Shown piece after piece: positions 21,201-32,122 of a DNA stretch of 64,000 nucleotides. Each line of letters begins with the position of its first letter. Within the stretch, counting starts at the first letter, position 1. The position numbers were made by a program, and so were the translations under genes. The notes under the pieces are model-generated. The model had not been told where the DNA came from. It ran no database searches and worked only from the letters and a program-made list of their open reading frames with translations. Source of the stretch: Apiotrichum sp. Y4204 (lineage: Eukaryota; Basidiomycota; Tremellomycetes; Trichosporonales; Trichosporonaceae); the NCBI GenBank assembly GCA_025531455.1, contig JAMYHL010000003.1:434001-498000 (forward strand), read 5' to 3'.

Positions 21201-21284
21201 ACACCAGGCAAGGAGGGTCCCAACGCATGGCGCAACTCGCAGCCGCCTCGTGACCCTCGGGCCCACGCTCCGCATTATGGCTGA
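18264..21284 (+). CDS. Large unknown protein: repeated ~80-aa modules plus Pro/His/Ser-rich tail
   Basis: Intronless frame. I start at the second ATG (MASFEYHHF, context CACCATGG), giving 1,007 aa; an upstream in-frame ATG at 18207 would add 19 aa. The first ~770 residues contain a degenerate module seen at least four times. It begins G-x-G/A-x-hydrophobic (GKGEVVW, GRGRYLLTF, GHGAFAVIW, GQGVYHLEW), has a central W and an I-x-I strand, then a segment with a TP (RSTP, HHDTP) and ends in an amphipathic helix rich in W/L. The last ~250 residues are disordered (PHAQSPPHAQSPG, HPHPPHSHPHSQPP). No signal peptide or membrane span. I do not recognise the module. A scaffold or nucleic-acid/protein-binding role is speculation. 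Confidence 0.8.
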   Translation: MASFEYHHFRQLRHPDVDPHYLDIQLDHLSDLDKYGAQCPTGLPIFAVIAPGVLVVTFEGDPPSLASLGPAIFQLRGKGEVVWAADSTTPGWRLRELRWYADELSLLDTPDFDAVVDCAFEPSVAERVRARRVTGPCPRTVCSPEPNLQVLGRGRYLLTFPSHDGAPEWWSHPVNVDIRNEIIVNHHQDTPRWRFDEIREYVILLADIHLEAVTSDPELVGSSVGGKRGTGTLRRSTWSPRVARNGSISDNLAMQMNNLHLERAPPAGGPRRASEPMTTLMTKQSMITEEPIEEVEASVRCEIVGHGAFAVIWYEPNAIPEAWRSFRARVQLLARGAVIDIHHDTPAAVRRELTAAAVDLYLRLGTAVADVSAVFSLSMPTYPMLYALLPTPDKTDPTTIPPPPAHAGRVLIEIHSRAAPPVTALPERLPRLVLPDPPNNVFRLQSPTPRADDPTFDLTPAAAAHSHHLQSVPSQEINRHAVYLWALKELIGIADHVPLPVLDMLAPPVPARTLPPALQTKAVSPPEKPTSVPSSATSAHASPMVNSSNSQPNSQAVNTNTDFIGIGVLDVTLPFFSNTKVRVYFMSESEYFFEVADITQISRLAELGVHLENGLGMQIEAWTNVKAMLRWYAPQLPASALVPHLPDLPPGRARLGFAPHVLRPPTPFPPAAAAGDATALPKLRPRGQGVYHLEWPEKLGVPVTQIEIRDGRVGIHAHRSTPSPTMVSWLAVAIKLLFEESPAPSLAQFPRNPGLQPQPSLQPSRSPPHAQSPPHAQSPGAHTPSTPNNPRRLSGIGSASPRGFPTRPVSPPAIPPLSPPRTSPNPPHTHNLPSPPRVSPSLKPAAYPYPPRDMFPVPRPYAAAPFDLPNGHGQSGGHFSPSGHIARNAHDGLGGGRTHKHGGHTPSRSPPPHGPLPRFPTAHNRSSSVSPVLTPPWGPQAPQASPHSHSPSQPHPHPPHSHPHSQPPPAYSPSHPPRGTPGKEGPNAWRNSQPPRDPRAHAPHYG

Positions 21285-21680
21285 CTGGACAGTCGATAGA
21301 TTACAGTATGTATCCTTGATAACACTTCTGTGTGCAACCAGTCCGGGTGGTGGAGATATCCTGAGCAGCCGAGGAGGCAACTAGAGCAGCCGGGGCACCA
21401 CACTGTTCAGTCTGTGAAACAGCAGTGCAGCCTGAAGAAAAGAGAGGATAATCAACCCGACGGTCTTTATCTTGGGACGTCAATATGATTATTTAACTCG
21501 CCTTCGGTCTACAGTGTCATCTCCCCGATGTAACACTTAGATCTCGACTTCGCTCTTCGTATGAATCTGATTCTGCACTGATTCTGCGTCTGCCCTAACA
21601 CGATACATATTTCCGTATTGATCCTTCAGACTTCATCCTATCACACATTTTGACAACACCACCCACACTGATCTCCCTGC
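21285..21680. other. Convergent 3' region, 0.4 kb
   Basis: Between the 3' ends of two convergent genes. AT-richer, with no coding signal; it should hold both polyadenylation regions. Confidence 0.4.
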
Positions 21681-23627
21681 CTACTTTTTAGCAAGGACCG
21701 CGGCGGCGCTTGCGCGACGCATATGCTCGTGCTGCTCCGAGTCCATTTCCTCCTTGTCGCCCACCACGCGGTGCTCATGCACCGTCGGGCGCCAGCTGCT
21801 GGAGCGCCACGCTGGGACGCCAGAGCGATACAGCTCATCCACTTCCTCGAGGGAGATGCCGCGGGTCTCGGGAATGAAGAAGTAGACGTAGACCACAGCG
21901 GCCATAAGGCAGCCAAAGAAAATGAGCAGGATGAGGGGCCCAATGTGGTCGGCGATGAGCGGGGACCAGTACGAGAGCATCCAGTTCCAGAACCAGTTTG
22001 AAGCAGAGCCGAGGGCGATGGCCTTTGGGCGTACACGGAGCGGGAACGTCTCGCCGAGGATAACCCACGGCGTCGGGCCCCAGAACAGTGAGAAGAACGA
22101 CACATGCAGCAGCGCAAACGCGATAAGCACGTTACCGCCCATCTTGCGCTTTGCCTCCGAGACGCCGGGCATGTCGGTGAAAAAGTGTCCGACGAGCGCG
22201 GCCACGATCGCGCAAATGGCCATGAGCACAGCGCCGATTAGCAGCGACTTGCGCCTGCCCAGGTGCTCGATCGTCCACATTGCGGGGAGAACCATCGCAA
22301 AGGAGACGCCGCCCATGAGCACCTGTATGGTGTACGAGTTGAGGCTCTCGATCTTGGCCGCCTGGAAGAACACGGGGCCATAGCTGCTGTCAGCGCCCAT
22401 CTTCGCGTCTCCCGCGTCTCTCCCTCGCGCAAACGCACTAGTAATAATAATTTTGACCCGTGAGCTGCTGCAGCCATTGGATAACCATGCCATTCATCGT
22501 GCGCTTCCACACTGGGAGTGTCAGTGTTGAGAAAAACGAAGATTGAGTGGGAGAACCAAAAAAATGGGGTGAAAAGCCGATCTCGGCGAATAACCTCAAT
22601 CTCGGCAAATTTCGGGTACTTTATTTCCAATGAAAAGCGACTCACTCATGCCACGCTTGGAGAAGCACTCGAGCCAGCCAGCCTTGCCCTCGGCGTTCTC
22701 GGCCGCGATGGCCTCCTCGAGCTCGTCGTAGATTTCTCGCGTAAGTGCCGAGTCGACGGTCGTGTCGTTCAGCGTCGCGATGGAGCGTTGCGCCGCCTCG
22801 GCGCGGCCCTTGCCGAGCAGCAGGCGGGGCGACTCGGGGAGCGAGGCAGCGCCGAGAATGAGAAGCAGGCCCCACGCGAGCTGGAGGCCGACGGGGATGC
22901 GCCACGATGCCGAGGACTTGAGAGAGTGGGTCGCGAGTGTGATGAGGTATGCGAGGAAGAGGCCGCTGAGGTGAGATTTGGTGTTCTTGCGGATGAGACT
23001 CACGTGATAATCTGTACCTGGTAAAGCACCAGGAGAGTGCCGCGGATCTTCTTCGGCGCCGCTTCGCCGATATACAGCGGTACAATGGCAGAGAGCGCAC
23101 CGACGCCGAGGCCGGCGACGAACCGTCTGTCGTTAGGTTCCAGACATAGGCACGGGGCCGACAGCCCCACTCACCCCACGGTGATTTGCGCCATCCCAAA
23201 CGCCGCGGTCTGGATCACGGTCCCGATTGTGAACTGACATGAATCAGCGCTCTTCCAGCAAGTGTACTCACAATTGCACCCCAAAACATGATCGAGTATT
23301 TGCGTCCGAGCCGGTCAGATGTGAATGCTGGTCGTGAGCTACATCCCATGGAGCTTTTATGACATACCCTGCAGGAGAGCACCAAAGAAGGTACCTGCTG
23401 AAAGAAGGGATGTGATGATGCTTTGCCGTTGGGACTTGAGTACCCATTCACCGTTCTCGAACTCGCCCATCGTCTTGACAAAGTCCGGCTGTTGTCAGAA
23501 CAAACAAGGGCCAAGCTACCCGACTGCGACTCACCATGATCAGGCAGCCGGCAATGTACCCGATATCATAGCCAAACACCCACCCACCGAACGCCGCGAC
23601 GAAGCAGACGAGGATTGAGCGGCGCAT
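21681..23627 (-). CDS. MFS sugar transporter (hexose-transporter type)
   Basis: Eight exons, seven short introns, start [23 protein letters not shown]. Sugar-porter signatures are all visible after splicing: DRLGRK in loop 2-3, the [22 protein letters not shown] signature ending [15 protein letters not shown] in the central loop, QQLTGQN followed by a Tyr run at TM7, [21 protein letters not shown], and the [15 protein letters not shown] motif after TM12. Twelve membrane spans are expected; it should act at the plasma membrane as a sugar facilitator or proton symporter. The specific sugar cannot be told. A phase-1/phase-2 pair of introns flanks the small TM7 exon. Its promoter carries the 22-bp-phased direct repeats listed separately. 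Confidence 0.92.
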
Positions 23628-24351
23628 GATGATAGGAACCCTGTGGAGATGGGTGTGTTCTTATCGTTCTTCGTGTAGGATAAGGGATGGCCCCACGGGG
23701 GTCACTCGGGGTCTTATATAACATGATGGCATCGCAGTCTGATAAGCCGTGCGCAGGGTCAGTGAAAGCCGGGTATGCCGCCGGATAGCCTATGGCTCTT
23801 GGCATGTGATTGTGTTTTGGCGAGGCCGGCGAGGATGGGGAAATGGTGCAGCGCCGAACGGGAATATGTCTGGTATCGAACGGGAATGACACCGAAGCCG
23901 AACGGGAATAGCAGGACGTAATGGCAAGATATCCCCCGAGAATTCCCCGCCAGCTCCGTCCGGCTGTCACTCGGACCCTCGTGCCTTATGATATCCGTTC
24001 AACCGGGGCCTGGTCAGACCCAATGGCTGAGAAACGGTCGCAGGACTGCTGTCTGTGGCTGCGTAGGGGGTGATATCCGTGACATCCGCGTCATGATATC
24101 ATGTTTCAACACCCCACTCGTTCTCCCTGACCGGGCCGGGCGGTTTCCGGAGTGGAACATCACATGCCAGACCATGCCAAGATCCAGAGAGTTTGTGTTC
24201 TGCTCTGCACAAAGGGCAAGTGCCTCGCCGTATCTCCGACGCGTTCATAGACCCACTAATCCATCCTGGTTGGCAAAAGGATGCAAACAATAGACATCCT
24301 CACATCCACATCCATCCATTTATTCATATTGTCAATTACAAACCCCACGCC
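23628..24351. other. Promoter of the sugar transporter and 3' flank of the next gene
   Basis: Holds three CGAACGGGAAT repeats. No coding frame with support. Confidence 0.45.
23855..23909. promoter_or_regulatory. Three CGAACGGGAAT direct repeats with exact 22-bp spacing
   Basis: The 11-bp word begins at 23855, 23877 and 23899, i.e. every two helical turns. It lies 228-282 bp upstream of the sugar-transporter ATG. The bases between the copies differ, so the words are conserved above the spacers. This suggests a cooperative regulator site rather than a simple satellite. Confidence 0.6.
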
Positions 24352-25106
24352 TCACTCGCCGTCCTCGCCGTTCAGGTCGCTCTTGCCCTCGGCGGCCTCG
24401 CTGGTATTCACGCTGGTCGTATCATCTTCTTCCCCATCCGCACCGAGGACTGCGAGTTTGATGGACATGTATTCGACAAGCAGAGGCTCGCCTTCGTAGC
24501 CCGGGGCGAGTACAGCGCGGCTTCGGGAGTGGGAAGTAGAACTGGTATCAGCATGAACATGGCTGTCAAGGCATCTTACCCTCCTTGGTCATGGCCATGG
24601 TGCGCGTCAGTTCCGCCATGGTGCGTGTAAGCTTGACGAGCTGTCGAGCCGTCTGCTGGCCCTGGATGTGCTCGAGATACACAGCGGCGGGGACGCGAAG
24701 GACAGGGGCGCTGTTGTCGCGAATATTCGGATCAACCCCTGGGCCGGTGCCGCCAAGGATGGATCCGGGTGTTGGCACCGCGGTGCCAGTCTCGGTGAAG
24801 TGAGTTTGACCCTAATGCGTCAGAGGACTGGAGCGGAATATAAAGACTTACGGCGAGAGGGCTCTTGACGCTGGGTGAGCCGGCGCGGTGTTCCTCTTCC
24901 GAATCGGTGGCGAAGTACGCGCTCCAGTCGCCCTGCTGTGTGTGTCAGGGAGGAAGACGCGCGGTCACCTGCACGCAAGAGGAAGGCGGGGACGTGTGCA
25001 GACTTACCTCGGCGGCGATAGGGAAATGACGGCCGTGGTTGACAGTAGGATGGTTCTCCTCTTCGTCTGGGTCACTATACTTGCGCTTGCGAGTCGTGGC
25101 GGACAT
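24352..25106 (-). CDS. Small acidic protein with basic N-terminus, unknown function
   Basis: A spliced gene starting MSATTRKRKYSDPDEEE (possible nuclear localisation signal RKRK). Exon 2 begins QGDWSAYFATDSEEEH after a CACAG acceptor. Exon 3 carries HIQGQQTARQLVKLTRTMAELTRTMAMTKE, a short amphipathic coiled coil. The last exon encodes VEYMSIKLAVLGADGEEDD and ends GKSDLNGEDGE. The last junction is unclear: the obvious CAG acceptor gives another frame ending sooner, whereas an acceptor at CTACGAAG keeps the acidic frame. Joined length is about 175 aa. No family recognised. The basic start, coiled coil and acidic tail would fit a nuclear partner protein. Confidence 0.6.
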
Positions 25107-25972
25107 CGTGACTGCAGCGGAAAGAATGAGTTGATGGTGAAGCAGAAGAGCGTGAATGTCATGGGGACGAGCTTTTATGAGGTTCTGGACGGGCCGCGCG
25201 TTGCTTGCCAGCTTGGCCAGGAGATGACACGACTTCACGCCGATTAGCGATTCGCGCGGGCTCGTGCAGTATTCAGAACTTTTACTGTTTCCAGTTCCTC
25301 ACATTGCTACATGTACTGCTCACATGCTCATATGCTAACACGCTCACACGCTCACAGAGGATATGCACAGGGATATGGCAATCACACCGCCACACATCGC
25401 GCGCGGCGTCCGAGCTGGTTCCCGCGGCTTCTTCTACTACGTTAAGACGCGATGTTGACCAGAACTTCGGCCTGGTAGATAGTCGCCGAGGTTTGAAGCG
25501 CGAAGATAAAAGCCGAGTGGAGCACCGCCATTCCAGCGCCCCAGCATTCGATCGAGATTGGCGCAGCGCATAGCGACGAAGAGATAGCGTCCTGAGCAGA
25601 CCACTGTCGAGACTTGATGCAGGATCGCCATTATGCCTCTGCGCATCAGTCATCGAAACTGCCACTCACTAGTGCAGCTTTAGCGGCACATAAAGGCCAG
25701 GATAGGTGTGTTCCTCGCGCATGTGCTTACGGCGCCAGTCCGCATGTTATCAATGGTCAGCCTGCCCTAACGAGCCCCCATGTTCTATTTTGACACAGGA
25801 CGAGTTTCTAGCACCGTGAAACTCGGTAGAAGGCTGTCGATGACGCAGGTGGCTCATGTCAACGGACTGCATTCAACTACAATTCCGGAACATTGTACTT
25901 TGGACTAGACTTGCAGTCGAGCTATTATACTGCGCGCTTCTGATTCATTCCATTCCTTGCCCTGTTCTCAGC
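25107..25972. other. Intergenic region, 0.87 kb
   Basis: Upstream of the acidic-protein gene and downstream of the carboxypeptidase gene. Near 25317-25357 there is a degenerate 10-bp tandem repeat of CTCACATG/CTCACACG type. Nothing else supported. Confidence 0.4.
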
Positions 25973-27847
25973 TCACAGCGGCGCACGGTGGGCCTTGAGC
26001 ATCTGGTTCATGGTGGTGGTCGCATTTGTCCCGTTACCGCCCATCCCGCCGTCAAACGACTCGACGCGGCCGAGCATCCACTCGAGGTTGAGCAGGGCCG
26101 CGCGCGGCTGGTACTCGGGGACCATGTGGCCGGCCATGAAGGTCTGGACCCACATGAGGCCGCGCTCGTGGTGGTACGTGCCCATGTGGCCCTGCGGTCC
26201 GTTGAGGCCCTCCATCTCGTTGGCCTTGAAGACGGGAGTCCACTCAATGTCGGGCTCGGAAACGATAAACGGCGTGCTCGGGGCGGACTGGAAGCCGAGC
26301 TGCCCGTTCCACGTCATGTTCTGGATCGCGAGCAGCGTGCCGTTCGTGATGATAATATAGTCAAAGTCGCCGTTTGCCACGAGCACGCGGTTCGTCTTTT
26401 CGATGACCTTGGGAAGGACGTGCTGGATCGGGTCGGGTGAGTTGTCGCCGTTGAACTGCGGACCGCCCTTTCCGAGGAACACGGGCTCGACGGAGCACAG
26501 CGCCCACTTGAGGTCGGGCGCGTGCAGTGCCTTCTTGACGTCCTTGCGGTCAAAGTACGGCGGGTTTCCCGGGTCAGAGTAGATGAAGGCACCGGGGAAG
26601 CCGAGCGAGTCGGAGGGGAGGGGGCACATCATGTTCTGTGGTGAGCGACGAGCTCATCAGAGTTTACTCACGACCTCGTAAGGGTTGAAGCAGGGGTTGA
26701 CGCTGAAGGCAACGGTGTAGATGTCGCTGAAAAGGTCGCACGACTTGTTGTTGGCGTCCATCTTGGGGTTGCTGGGGTCAAAGCTAGTCGGGGGCTGGAC
26801 GCCGGAGGGCGGGAAGACGAGGTACTTGTCAAGGAAGTCTGCATAGCCGCACGACTTGTGGCGACCCCGGATGTCCTCCATGTACGACTCGTTGAAGCCG
26901 AAGAGATTCATGTTGGCCTCGACGAACGGCACGGCGGGAATCTCTTCCTGTACAGTGTTGTACTCGCCAATGCAAGGATCGTAGACGATGATGCCTGCGG
27001 TTAGGGCACGCGCATTGGGGACAGCTCACCATTGAGATCAAAGTGTTCCGTGTTGTTGGCATCCACCATCGCCGCACCAATGTACGGCACATAGCGGCCG
27101 GCGTACGACTCGCCGGTGATGTAGATCTTGTAGTTCTTGACGCCAAACGCCTCCTGCCAGCGTTTGAACCACTTGAGGAACGGGGCGGTGATGTCGTCCT
27201 CCGAGGTGGCATACGGCTTGCCGACCGAGAAGCCCGTGCCAATCGGCTGGTCGACCCTGGGAGGTGAGCATTCCCCAGAGTCAGTTACTCACCAGAGCAT
27301 GTTGGTCCGCGTCGACCACGCGTACGGGTTGGACTTTGGCGCAAACGTGCCGGGCATCCAGCTGATGGGCCCGTTCTCCTGCCAGAACGCGTTGGCCGAG
27401 CTGCATCCCGGTCCACCATTCAGCCAGATTGTAATCTCCTCGACCGGCTCGCCGCCGCTGCGGGGCGCAAAGTAGAAGAAGAGCGAGCCTTCCGTCTTGT
27501 TTTTCGGGTCCACCTCAAGGCTGCCAGAGTACAGCTCGCCAAAGTTGAAGTTGACCTCGGGGAGCTTCTTGACGAGGAATTCTGCCGTCAGCCGCAGCTC
27601 TCCTGGTGCGACTCGACTCACTCTCAGTCTTCTTGTTTCGGAACTGGTACTTTGTCTTCTCGGGTTTGGACTCGTTCTTGTCGTTCCACCGGGCGGCAAG
27701 CTGGTGCTTTTCCTCAAAGGCGCGACGCTCGCGAAGGGCTTCCTCGCTGCGGGCACGGAAGCCAGGGGGCTGGCGCATCGGGCCTGGCTGCGCGGAGCCG
27801 AGACCCGCCAGCGCGAGGACGGTGAGGGCAGTGAGAGGGGCCCACAT
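25973..27847 (-). CDS. Secreted serine carboxypeptidase (peptidase family S10)
   Basis: Five exons. A signal peptide MWAPLTALTVLALAGLGSAQ is followed by a basic propeptide-like segment. Family S10 motifs are in order: the oxyanion segment WLNGGPGCSS, VDQPIGTGFS, the nucleophile Ser in TGESYAGRYVPYIG, the catalytic Asp in NGDFDYII, and the catalytic His in AGHMVPEYQP. Several N-x-T/S sites (NKTEG, NESY, NNTEH, NGTL, NMTW, NGTNATTT) predict N-glycosylation. No transmembrane tail is present, so it is likely secreted or vacuolar. It should remove C-terminal residues from peptides at acidic pH. Frames joined at all four introns without irregularities. Confidence 0.93.
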
Positions 27848-30240
27848 TGGAGTATAAGGGAGTGATTGAGGGGTTGGGGAACGGTCAACTGCCGCGATGG
27901 GGTTATATATGCTCTTCTTGACCGCTGGACATGCGATGGTTAGGGAGCCAGGTCAAGCGTGAGGCGCATGGCGCATTGCGAAACCAGGCGAGACAAGGCC
28001 CGATTGTTAGGGTTGAGTGACGCTGTGTCCATGCGGTCAACCATGGTCAACAACTGTCCTTGCGCTCTTGCCCCCCGGCCTTCGCAAAGAGATTAGCCCT
28101 GGGGCCAGCAGGAATGAGAGTTGCCCCGCGATAAGGAGCTCGGTTCTGTGGGCCTGATGCATGACGAACGAGCGAGGTCGGGCAGCGGCCCGGATGTTCT
28201 GTTTGGTCGAGTGAGATTCGGGAGATAAGCTCGTACATGAAGGAATATTGCGCGGCATGCTGTCACAGGTCCCAGAAGCGAGACTTAGCGCTAGCTAAGC
28301 TAAGAATAATGCTTTTCGGATGCGGCCCTCATACCGCAGCATACAGCCGCAGTCCCACATGCGGACATGTACATGACATGACATGTACATGACCCGGGAC
28401 GGAGCCAAGTATATGACCAGGTACGCAGGTGAGTGCGTTTAGTGCCAGAAGCGCAGAAGCAAGATGTGAACAGATGCAGCACAAGGTACAATTGTGCGTG
28501 TGCGCGTGAGCAGGGTCTATGTACTGTCCCCGGAGATGTGGGGGGACCTGTGGAACCCGTCGCGCGGTCGGGGGTGTGGTCCCACATGCTACCATTCAAT
28601 CAACTGACGACATCCATGGACCTCCGACCAAAAGGACCTGAGTCCCAGAGCTGATACCCCACAACCCCATTATCAGAATGGGGCGGTTTGATCTCTCATC
28701 TCGTCACAAACTCGCACGAGGAACGCGAGATACCAGACTCCCAGATGGCGGCCCGTTCCAGTTCGTTCCCTAGATCCCCCCTGCATGCCCGCCATCTTGC
28801 AATCCGTCATCCTGCAATCTCTCACGCAGTCCACATTCTGGAAGGCATGGAAGTAGAAGCAGAAGGCGCAGACCCTCCCAGACCGACGCCGGCACCACCG
28901 CCTCCGCTTCTCCCGGGACCCGGCCCGCGGGGCGCGTCGCCGTCGCTCGTATAGTGTAGGTGGTTATCACTGGTCGTTGTGGCGCACGCCGTGCACATCC
29001 GACCCGACCGCTGTTCGACTCAGCGTGCGAGCACGATGACCGAGCTGGGCATCCGGTAAGGTCACCCTTTTTGGGAACGAGCTTCTGCGAGTCTGCGTGG
29101 CTGTGGGGAACCGGTGGCTCGGGGCATGGCATCCACAGTTAACTCGAAGCTTGGAGATCAATTCAAGAGCATGCAAAGTAGTGCCTCGCTGACGAGAGAA
29201 CATGACGGCACGAGCGCGGAAGAGGATTGGGTTGGGGCCTGTGCCAGCGGTGCGACTTGCGACAGTCTTGCTCTCGCGGTCGTGCACACCGAGGACGAAC
29301 ATGTGAGCACCGAGCAAGCGGAAACTATGAATGTCGTCACAAGTCCCTATAAGTTTCACTGGGGTATTGACGGCATACGGCATCGATCTGCCAAGCGTGC
29401 CATATGTCCGCGCTCGGTGAGCCAGGAATAAACCTTGCAACCTCGCGCACATGTGTGGCATGCTCGGCGTTGGCCGTCATGCGCAACCGAGACCTCAAGT
29501 CATTCTCCCGGGCCCCGGGTTTATATTCCCGGCCGCGGCGGGCGCCAAGATCCGAGCCAAGTGGGCCTGGATGGAACCAAACAAAATACCGACGAGCGAT
29601 CGCCATTCACCGAGATATCGAGATAACGACCCGCTGACAACCCCCATCCATCGCATTTGGATCTGGACACACGTTCCCATTCTTGCATAATCGTCTCATT
29701 CTCACTCTCTTTGTCCCCATCGCAATCGCTGATCTGTGCGTCCCGCCCCTCGCTGACGCCACAGCTCAGGCCCCAGGGTTGGCGGTCCCCGGGGCGCCAC
29801 CTACGAAGTATAATAGACATGGTGGCCCGGATTCGTTGCGGAAAGATGAAAAGAAGGCGGTGGACAATGGGATGAGTGGTTGCTGTGTAGGGATCGAGTA
29901 GAGAAGACAGGATGCTTAGCTTCTGGTGTGGGCTGTTATATGTCCAGGCGCCGGTCGTGAGGGAGCTGATTGGGAGGCGCTGTTTCTTAGCACGTTGCTC
30001 TAAACAACAGATTGCGATAAATCTGACACATTGTGTATGAGAAGTTTCACACAGGAATGGAGCGGTGACCGGATGGATATGACTTGGGGACTTGAAGCTT
30101 GAAGAACGTGAGGAATGAACGTGATCCATGTCTGCACTTCATATCAGCTTATCAACACAATGTCGCTGTAGAGACCGCTCAGTGTCCATCGACATCCCCA
30201 ACACCTCCAGTCGCCGACAGCTCCTACCTCATATCCTAAC
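27848..30240. other. 2.4-kb intergenic region
   Basis: Divergent promoters of the carboxypeptidase and the MFS gene. It contains two copies of ACATGTACATGAC at about 28368-28393 (each with a palindromic CATGTACATG). Open frames are below 165 codons, on both strands, without coding character or splice partners. No RNA gene seen. Confidence 0.45.
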
Positions 30241-31930
30241 ATGGAAACGACAGACGGGCCCGGAGCCAGCGGCTCCTCAAACGCTTCAACACTTCCAGAT
30301 TCCACTCCACTTCCATCGCCAGACATGCCCCCAGCGTCCGGCCGGAGCGACAGCCCTCCTCCCCCTCACCTCTCTGCTGAGCGCCGCCAGCAGCCCGAGT
30401 TCCCGGCCAACCACCCAGTCAACACGCTCAGCAAGGCACACAAGACTGCCATCCTCGCAACGCTGGCGTTTGCCGGGATAATGGCCCATTTCTCGTGGGT
30501 CCGCACTCCGGGAAACCACTGATCCCAGGGTATCCATCATCCTCACTTCCTTTTCGTACGTCCACCACCCTCGTCCCAGCTGACCTCAGCCCCATCGGCG
30601 CGACATTCAGCGTCGCTCCCTCCCGTGTTCCCAGCACGATCGGGTATGCGCTCCTCGGCATTGCGCTCGGCCCGCTCCTCTGGAACCCTCTGGCGGCGAC
30701 TCTCGGCCGGCGGGCAGTGTCCGTGTGGGGCTCGGCCCTCGGGCTGCCAGTATGCGTGTGGCTCGCCCTCTCACCGACCTTTGCGTCCTTCTCCGCCGCC
30801 CGCGTCGTCGCCGGCGTCCTCTCCGCCTGGTCCCAGACTGTACCGCCATGTACAGTGGCCGACATCTACATTCCCCAAGTCCGCGGCGCCAGGATGAGTG
30901 CATACGGCACCGCGGTAGTCATCGCCCCGGCCATCGCACCCTTCTTCGGCAGCCTCATCGTGAACGCCACCTCGTGGCGCGTGCTCTTCTGGTTCGTCCT
31001 CGGCCTCAGCGCCGTGCAGCTCCTCGCCTTTGTGTTCCTCGTACCTGAGACGCTCTGGGTCGAGGACAGGGCGGAAAAGGAAACCCGCAGCGTATCACTC
31101 CCCCCAGGGATGCTCGCGCGCCCGGGGCACGTCGGGCCCGCATACATGCCGTGGCGGCGGCCGCGCGCATTCCTCCGCCTAGTCGTCTCCCCCCTCCAGA
31201 TGGTGAGCCCCAGATCAGATCCAAAACGCCCGGAGCTCACACGCACAGCTCCACTATCTCCCAATCACCGTTCCGTCATTCTACTACGGCTTACTCTTCG
31301 CGTGGAGCGTCGGACTGACGGTTGTGATCCCGCAGACGCTTGAGGCGGCGCCCTACTCGTTTTCGCGGGTGGCTCTCGGGTGTGCGTTTCTCGCGTTTGG
31401 GACCGGCGGCGTCGCTGGCCACTGGGCCGGCGGCGTCGTGGGCGATAAAGTGGTAACATGGCGAGAGAGGCGGAATGGGCACCGGCAGCCCGAAGACCGG
31501 GTGTGGACCCTCGTCCCCATTTTGCCGGTTATGCTCGTGTCGCTTGTCGTCGTCGGCGTGTGTATTGAGAAACAGCTGCACTGGATCGGAATGCTGATCG
31601 CGGGAGGCGTATACTGGTTCTGCCTCTCCGCCGCGACGGGGATCATCCAGACTGTGAGTGGATACGCCGATGAGGCTGATGCAGTACACTCTCGAATGCC
31701 ATCTCGCGCGCTGTGTGGATATCGGGGCCGTGTTCACGTTCTGGAAGATGATGTGGGGCTACGTGAACCCGTACTTTGCGCTGGAATGGGGTGTGCGCTG
31801 GGGCTTTGTTGCCGCGTACGCGACGCAGGGGGCGCTCGCCGCGGGACTCGGCGCGCTGTTGTGCGCTGCGCTCCTGTGGAAAGGCCGTGCAATTCGCCAA
31901 TGGCAGGGAATGCCCGAGTTCCACAAGTAG
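30241..31930 (+). CDS. MFS transporter, DHA1-like (drug or polyamine type)
   Basis: Five exons; introns near 30496, 30559, 31202 and 31653. The N-terminal ~60 residues are Pro/Ser-rich and cytosolic. Membrane spans begin at TAILATLAFAGIMAHFS. The transporter has ALGPLLWNPLAATLGRR (motif A-like loop), the antiporter-like stretch VVIAPAIAPFFGSLIVNATSWRVLFWF, VFLVPETLW after TM6, and a C-terminal bundle finishing with QGMPEFHK. This layout fits the 12-TM drug:H+ antiporter group in the plasma membrane; the substrate is unknown. Joined length is about 515 aa. The very short exon between the first two introns (about 30 nt, VSIILTSF) is needed to keep TM1 intact. Confidence 0.85.
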
Positions 31931-32122
31931 GTCTTGTAGCTTTGTTTTTAGAGGGTATAGTGTCCATACGACGGGTACATATTGGCACATGGGATAACAA
32001 CGATTCTCAATTCGGGTAGACGGGGTATACTGTACCGATCCTGTATCTTGCCTGGTGTCGCCTTCGCTCATGATATAACGATTAATATTCACAGGCCAGT
32101 TTCCAATGTCACATTTGGCGCT

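Noticed and set aside
28368..28393. ACATGTACATGAC duplication as a transposon end
   Set aside because: Too short, no matching distal end, no transposase frame nearby.
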